Assembly (NCBI GenBank): GCA_013214975.1
Contig: JABSPR010000019.1
Location: 1 to 28,076 of the forward strand
Source of the DNA: Flavobacteriales bacterium
GTDB taxonomy: Bacteria; Bacteroidota; Bacteroidia; DT-38
DNA: 28,076 nucleotides
Direction: 5' to 3'
Positions 24,024 through 28,076 of the stretch are shown here, in pieces. Under the pieces are notes generated by a model. It made no database searches. It saw nothing but the letters and a program-made list of their open reading frames with translations, and was not told the origin of the DNA. The translations under genes were made by a program, and so were the position numbers. How positions within the stretch are numbered: the first letter of the stretch is position 1; each line of letters opens with the position of its first letter.

Positions 24024-24743
24024 CTAAACGCTGTCCTTAATCACTTTAGAAAGAACCACTAAGGGTAAAATTTCGAGGGTGCAAATATACAAAATAATAT
24101 ATAATAGAGACACACGATGGTCTACTCTACTTATACTATATCCCCGAAAAAGAAGGTAAAAGTAAAAGAAGACTATAATTCCTATTCCGAGGTAAATGAA
24201 AAGAACTGGATTGAAAAGATTAAAGAATGATATACCCACCAATACAGGTAACATCGCCAATCCTAAAACATTGTTTAATAAAAACAGGTTGAAGTTGCAC
24301 TTTTCGAAAAGCTCTTCCGACTTAAATATTATACCTGTGACTCTTAATGTTAACGTTTTGACACTAAAAACTAGCGTTACAATTACCAGTATTTCTATAT
24401 AGGATAATAAATTATCGTGTACAAAATGCATTTCGAAATGAAGTGCCGACTTAAAAAGAAAGAAAGAAATACAGAAAAGAAAAAGAATGTTAATGATAAT
24501 AATCCCCGATCGATACAAGATATTCTCTTCCTTCATAAGAAGATTAGTTTGGGTAATACTTGCAAAAGCTCTTATAATCTGAGACACTTTTTTATTCCAA
24601 AAGATATTGATGACCGCTAAAGCAAACATCAGAACAACGACTAGAACTATTTCCCAAGTATGATTTCTTTCTAATCGCTCTATAGGAATAATATTAAGTA
24701 GAAGAACTAAATGGGAAATTGATTTTACTAGAAGTATACTCAT
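24024..24743 (-). CDS. DUF4271 family membrane protein
   Basis: A 239-residue protein with about six hydrophobic segments, spread evenly from residue 30 to the C-terminus (WEIVLVVVLMFALAVINIF, IIIINILFLFCISFFLF, LLSYIEILVIVTLVFSV and others). It matches the DUF4271 family known mainly from Bacteroidota, always near uroporphyrinogen-III synthase in flavobacteria as far as I recall. The biochemical role is unknown. A transport or assembly function has been guessed only from membrane topology. It follows the DUF5777 gene by 8 bases and precedes hemD by 72 bases, so it is likely cotranscribed with YceI and DUF5777. Confidence 0.82.
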   Translation of the reverse strand: MSILLVKSISHLVLLLNIIPIERLERNHTWEIVLVVVLMFALAVINIFWNKKVSQIIRAFASITQTNLLMKEENILYRSGIIIINILFLFCISFFLFKSALHFEMHFVHDNLLSYIEILVIVTLVFSVKTLTLRVTGIIFKSEELFEKCNFNLFLLNNVLGLAMLPVLVGISFFNLFNPVLFIYLGIGIIVFFYFYLLFRGYSISRVDHRVSLLYIILYICTLEILPLVVLSKVIKDSV

Positions 24744-24751
24744 ACTAAAAA

Positions 24752-25660
24752 TTACAAATCAAATACTCTAGAAATATTGAATCCCAATTTATACCCTCCA
24801 TCTAGCCAACTATCAGAGGTATTAGGAATAAAGTCATTTTCAATAATACTATTTGAGTTTGTTAAGTTTATATGGAATACATGACCACCCGTTTCCAGCT
24901 CAACACCTATAGCTAGCGGGTTTGCAAAAGAAGGGTTGTCATTTCTATAATCAGACATCACCAAAAAATAGTCGGCCACAATTGCCGTTCTACTCGTTAT
25001 CTTAACCCTAGCAGCAAAGCCTAATGCAAATATGCCGTGCACATCCGATGCATTTGTTTTTTCATTTGTTGCCTCAATAATTCTATTTCGATGTACCCAG
25101 GTTGGGAGTAATTCGAACGAGAAACTTTTAGAAAATTTTCGGGCAAGTAGAATCTGAGTAGTGTATGTTAAGCGATGAACAAATTCGGGATAATAATTAT
25201 TCAAGTTATTTGTATCTGATTTAACAGCCGATAAAGCAGCATCAGTATATAATACTGCGGTAAATGGAATTTTATCTTTTGACTGCTTTAAAAAAGCATA
25301 TTTGAAAGAACCATCTATGTGCTCTTTAATCTTACTCCTTCCAATGCCAATGGCAATTCTATCCGACAATCCATAATCAAAAGAAAATCGAATATCTCGT
25401 GCCTCATCCAAGCCATACAAAGTATGCCCACCAACACCCATACTTCCAAATCGATGAGTAATTCGAAAATCTAGATTATTCTTTTTTGTAGTCTCGATAG
25501 ACTGGGCATTAATAATTTTAATTGCTTTGAAGGTAGCTGTTACCTCGCTATCCTCTTCCGGATTCACCTCATTTAGGAGGTCCATTAAATCATCTTGTGA
25601 ATAGGCTTGAGAACAAAATATCGTGATTGTCGCTAAAGCGATAATAAACTTACTTCTCAT
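24752..25660 (-). CDS. DUF5777 family outer-membrane beta-barrel protein
   Basis: A 302-residue exported protein with a clear signal peptide (MRSKFIIALATITIFCSQAYSQ). After an acidic segment (DDLMDLLNEVNPEEDSE) come alternating beta strands (FRITHRFGSMGVGG, RDIRFSFDYGLSDRIAIGIGRSK, and several more) ending in an aromatic residue near the C-terminus (FNISRVFDL). The RFG..G.H.LYGLDEARD pattern is characteristic of the DUF5777 family of predicted beta-barrels. Members are often encoded beside YceI and c-type cytochromes, which suggests a link to electron transfer or periplasmic isoprenoid binding, but the function is not established. Its ATG overlaps the YceI stop (ATGA). Confidence 0.83.
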   Translation of the reverse strand: MRSKFIIALATITIFCSQAYSQDDLMDLLNEVNPEEDSEVTATFKAIKIINAQSIETTKKNNLDFRITHRFGSMGVGGHTLYGLDEARDIRFSFDYGLSDRIAIGIGRSKIKEHIDGSFKYAFLKQSKDKIPFTAVLYTDAALSAVKSDTNNLNNYYPEFVHRLTYTTQILLARKFSKSFSFELLPTWVHRNRIIEATNEKTNASDVHGIFALGFAARVKITSRTAIVADYFLVMSDYRNDNPSFANPLAIGVELETGGHVFHINLTNSNSIIENDFIPNTSDSWLDGGYKLGFNISRVFDL

Positions 25661-26208
25661 TTCTTAATGTAAGGGAGATATACTATTTCTAAGGTTATTT
25701 CTATTTTCTCAGCAATTTTTTGAAATACAACTTTAGGGACTTCAATATCATGGTCTTCCAACAAAACATCAAATTTACTATTCAATATTAAATCAGATCC
25801 TTTTACGGTAAAGGTCCCTTCAAATTCTCGCTCTACTTTCACTCCATGTAAAGTAAACTCACCTTTTGCCTTAATTGGGTACACACCATCTTTGGATGGA
25901 TTGTACTCTCCAACAATAACACCAGAAAAACTAGCATTTGGGAACTCGTCACTTTCCATGTAGTTCTCATTAAAATGCTCTTGCATCAACGCTTTATGGA
26001 AAACGAAATCTTTAATCGGAACTCTTACTACTATCGAATTATCTTCTCTTTTAAGGAAAGATTTAGACTCAGTATTTACCGCTTCAATGTCTTCCATAGG
26101 AGCCCAAGAAAAGAACTTCACTTCGGAGGTATTAGAGGAAAAATATTCTTCGCAATACGACGAAGATGTTAAGCCTAAGCTTAATAATAGAAGAAATAAA
26201 TATTTCAT
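25657..26208 (-). CDS. YceI family lipid-binding periplasmic protein
   Basis: A 183-residue exported protein. I chose ATG 26208 because it gives a proper signal peptide (MKYLFLLLLSLGLTSSSYC); an earlier in-frame ATG at 26256 would put charged residues in front of it and overlap the promoter. The mature part is the YceI lipocalin-like barrel: SEVKFFSWAPMEDIEA, ALMQEHFNENYMESDEFPNASFSG (the signature segment), YPIKAKGEFTLHGVKVEREFEG and the final EKIEITLEIVYL. YceI proteins bind polyisoprenoids or similar amphiphiles in a deep pocket. It is followed at once by the DUF5777 gene and together they form a small envelope operon. Confidence 0.88.
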   Translation of the reverse strand: MKYLFLLLLSLGLTSSSYCEEYFSSNTSEVKFFSWAPMEDIEAVNTESKSFLKREDNSIVVRVPIKDFVFHKALMQEHFNENYMESDEFPNASFSGVIVGEYNPSKDGVYPIKAKGEFTLHGVKVEREFEGTFTVKGSDLILNSKFDVLLEDHDIEVPKVVFQKIAEKIEITLEIVYLPYIKK

Positions 26209-26253
26209 ATGCCTGTTTTCCACTAATCGTCCAAAATCATTCCAGAAGATACA

Positions 26254-26261
26254 CAAAAATA
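26254..26261 (-). promoter_or_regulatory. -7 box of the YceI-DUF5777 operon
   Basis: On the minus strand TATTTTTG is a perfect TAnnTTTG match, 45 bases before the YceI ATG at 26208. This gives a leader of about 40 bases and supports 26208 over 26256 as the start, because the upstream ATG would lie within the promoter. No clear -33 TTTG is present. Confidence 0.5.
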
Positions 26262-26359
26262 TGAAAGTTAACTGGTGATTCTATTTTACCAGATAATTCG
26301 ATGCTTAAAATACTATTCTCAACTATTTTAGTATGTGACTTATACAGCTATTTAAAATC

Positions 26360-27331
26360 CTATTTTATCCAATTGTTCTTTAGAATGTCTTTTGTATGAT
26401 AGCTAATAATAATATCGGCCCCAGCTCTTGCAAAAGCATACATGTTTTCCATCACCATTTGTTCTTCATCCACTAATCCGTTTATTGCGGCATTCTTTAG
26501 CATACTATATTCTCCCGAAACATTATAGCATGCTACGGGCAGGTTGGTATTTTCTTTAACCGACTTTATTATATCTAAATAAGCTAATGCCGGTTTTACC
26601 ATAAGTATATCTGCGCCTTCGAGCTCATCTAAATCGGCTTCTTTTAATCCCTCGTTTTTATTTCTAACATCCATCTGATAGGATTTCCGATCTCCTCCTT
26701 GCGGTGTACAATCTGCGGCATCTCTAAATGGTCCATAATAAGAGGATGCGTACTTAACTGCATAAGACATTATAGCAACGTCGCTATACTTATTTTCATC
26801 TAGCACCTCTCTAATCGCCTCTACCCTTCCATCCATCATATCTGAAGGCGATACCATATCTGCACCTGCTTCCGCATGCATCAACGCCATAGCAGTCAAT
26901 GCATTTAAAGAACTATCGTTATCCACATATCCATCATTTAGCAAACCACAATGACCATGTGATGTATAGCCACAAAGGCACACGTCTGTTACTATATAGA
27001 TATCATCTCCAAACCGCTTTTTTAATTCTCGAATAGACTGACCTATTACATTATTCTTGTCGTATGACGAGGAGCCATTATCCGTTTTCATTTCGTTGGC
27101 GCCAAAAAGAAGAATTTTGTTAATCCCGATTTTCAAACCCTCTGCTACATCTTCAATCAAGGTATCTACCGAGTAATGATTTATACCTGGCATCGACTTA
27201 ATTTCACTAACTACTTTGGTTCCTTTACAAACGAAATAAGGATAGATAAACATATCTCTAGATAATCTAGTCTCCGCAACTAAATCTCTAATGATGCTAT
27301 TCTTTCGTAATCTTCTTGGTCTAATTTCCAT
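26360..27331 (-). CDS. hemB: porphobilinogen synthase (delta-aminolevulinic acid dehydratase) HemB
   Basis: HemB joins two 5-aminolevulinate molecules into porphobilinogen in haem synthesis. The start ATG 27331 gives MEIRPRRLRKNSIIRDLV, the usual N-terminus; an in-frame ATG at 27382 would add 17 residues inside the preceding gene and is unlikely. The 323-residue protein has the zinc-type metal site with Cys118, Cys120 and Cys128 (TDVCLCGYTSHGHCG). The two catalytic lysines are Lys193 (SYAVKYASSYYGPFRDA) and Lys246 (ILMVKPALAYLDI). It starts 1 base after the TAG of the hemC/hemD-type gene, so translation is coupled. The 150-base region between it and YceI has only a weak hairpin. Confidence 0.95.
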   Translation of the reverse strand: MEIRPRRLRKNSIIRDLVAETRLSRDMFIYPYFVCKGTKVVSEIKSMPGINHYSVDTLIEDVAEGLKIGINKILLFGANEMKTDNGSSSYDKNNVIGQSIRELKKRFGDDIYIVTDVCLCGYTSHGHCGLLNDGYVDNDSSLNALTAMALMHAEAGADMVSPSDMMDGRVEAIREVLDENKYSDVAIMSYAVKYASSYYGPFRDAADCTPQGGDRKSYQMDVRNKNEGLKEADLDELEGADILMVKPALAYLDIIKSVKENTNLPVACYNVSGEYSMLKNAAINGLVDEEQMVMENMYAFARAGADIIISYHTKDILKNNWIK

Positions 27332-27332
27332 A

Positions 27333-28076
27333 CTAATTAAGGCTAAAAATGGTATCAACAATCGCAAGTTCGGAAGGAACATACGGGAGATATAATGAAT
27401 CGGTTGTGTAGTTCTCCAATCTTTTCTTTGTGCTTGGTCCTATAGCAATTACTCTCTTATCTAAGGGGATTCTATTTGTACTAAAGAATGCTTCTACATT
27501 AGATGGACTTGTAAATATATACACATCCGCATCTGGAGCCTCCTCCTTTTTAAGCATTGTTTCATAAACAGACAGATCCAATATCTCACTCGATCCTTTA
27601 AGTTGCTTCTGAACTGTTCTCAAAGATTGTACTGCTCCAGGAAAAAGTATAGACTGCCCTTCAACAATGTTAGAAAATTGATCTCCAACCAATTCAGTAT
27701 TTGGTGAGTCACCAATAAAATCTACCCGAAAACCTTTCTCATTTAAGGTCTTTGCAGTGGCAGAACCTATTGCTCCAAATTTCATATTGTCCTTCATTTT
27801 TGGATCTTGACTAAAGAAATGATTGACTGCATTTGAACTACTAAAGAACACCCAGTCCGTTCGGGCATTTTCATAGAATTCCACCCTAGCTATTTCGATC
27901 ATTGACTTTCCAATCAATTCAACACCATTTGCTGTCATTGATTTTGCCAAATATCCTTTCTCGTCAATATCTCTTGTGATAAAAACCTTAAGATCAGTCT
28001 TAGCCATTAATAGATCATGTACTTTTTGCGATGCGCCCTCTACCTTCTTGGTTTCCCAATATACTCTCTTAGGAAA
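27333..28076 (-). CDS. uroporphyrinogen-III synthase domain, probably the C-terminal half of a HemC-HemD fusion, cut by the window
   Basis: A HEM4 domain with the two lobes of uroporphyrinogen-III synthase: VFFSSSNAVNHFF, FGAIGSATAKTLNEKG, VYIFTSPSNVEAFF and VIAIGPSTKKRLENY. An ATG is at 28007, but the same frame stays open to the window edge (28076) and encodes FPKRVYWETKKVEGASQKVHDLL, which looks like the end of hydroxymethylbilane synthase rather than an untranslated leader. I therefore infer a HemC-HemD fusion of which the last 247 codons are present. The alternative is a separate HemD starting at 28007. It is followed by hemB after one base. A different HEM4 gene lies at 23205-23951. Confidence 0.7.
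   Translation of the reverse strand, partial: FPKRVYWETKKVEGASQKVHDLLMAKTDLKVFITRDIDEKGYLAKSMTANGVELIGKSMIEIARVEFYENARTDWVFFSSSNAVNHFFSQDPKMKDNMKFGAIGSATAKTLNEKGFRVDFIGDSPNTELVGDQFSNIVEGQSILFPGAVQSLRTVQKQLKGSSEILDLSVYETMLKKEEAPDADVYIFTSPSNVEAFFSTNRIPLDKRVIAIGPSTKKRLENYTTDSLYLPYVPSELAIVDTIFSLN

Noticed and set aside
26209..26359. Terminator after hemB
   Set aside because: CTGGT/ACCAG and ATACT/AGTAT pairs exist but are only 5 bases long with large loops and no T-run; not enough to call.
1..28076. Mobile or defence system, CRISPR array, prophage, tRNA genes
   Set aside because: No direct-repeat arrays, transposase or phage genes, terminal repeats or cloverleaf sequences were recognised. All large frames are core metabolic, envelope or conserved Bacteroidota genes.

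Overview
The window is about 28 kb of an AT-rich chromosome from a member of the Bacteroidota, most likely a flavobacterium or a Cryomorphaceae-like relative. The evidence is lineage-typical fusions (DAHP synthase-chorismate mutase, MurF-alanine racemase), DUF4271 and DUF5777 genes, -7 boxes matching TAnnTTTG, almost no Shine-Dalgarno sequences, and very short gaps between genes. No tRNA, rRNA, insertion sequence, prophage or CRISPR array was seen. This is core chromosome.

Layout. Bases 1-6387 hold housekeeping genes, mostly on the + strand: the end of truB, queA, ispD, a polyprenyl synthetase and dnaG, with an amidohydrolase on the minus strand. A minus-strand block follows: recJ, then the aromatic amino acid operon pheA - aminotransferase - tyrA - DAHP synthase/chorismate mutase, transcribed from about 12360 down to a strong terminator at 8174-8223. 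Next, still on the minus strand, are a lipoprotein, a glutathione peroxidase-like lipoprotein, a multi-pass membrane protein, rsmI and an acidic conserved protein. On the + strand come murF-alr and a family 2 glycosyltransferase. The rest is minus-strand: O-antigen ligase, ctpA, yidD, rnpA, hemD, DUF4271, DUF5777, YceI, hemB, and a hemC/hemD-type gene cut by the window edge.

The most notable system is the 240-base leader of the aromatic operon. It has a Bacteroidota-type promoter and a 20-codon leader peptide with seven consecutive aromatic codons (Phe-Tyr-Phe-Phe-Tyr-Tyr-Tyr). Three mutually exclusive hairpins follow (protector, antiterminator, terminator with nine U). This is the architecture of ribosome-mediated transcription attenuation, here apparently reading Phe-tRNA and Tyr-tRNA charging together and controlling every gene of the operon, including the first step of the shikimate pathway.

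Two genes carry lesions. recJ has an apparent one-base deletion after codon 37. The membrane protein upstream of the peroxidase has an in-frame TAG after about 59 codons. Each could be a sequence error or a real mutation. Other points are a symmetric divergent promoter pair with almost no leader, two separate uroporphyrinogen-III synthase-like genes, and three tail-to-tail gene pairs that overlap or abut.
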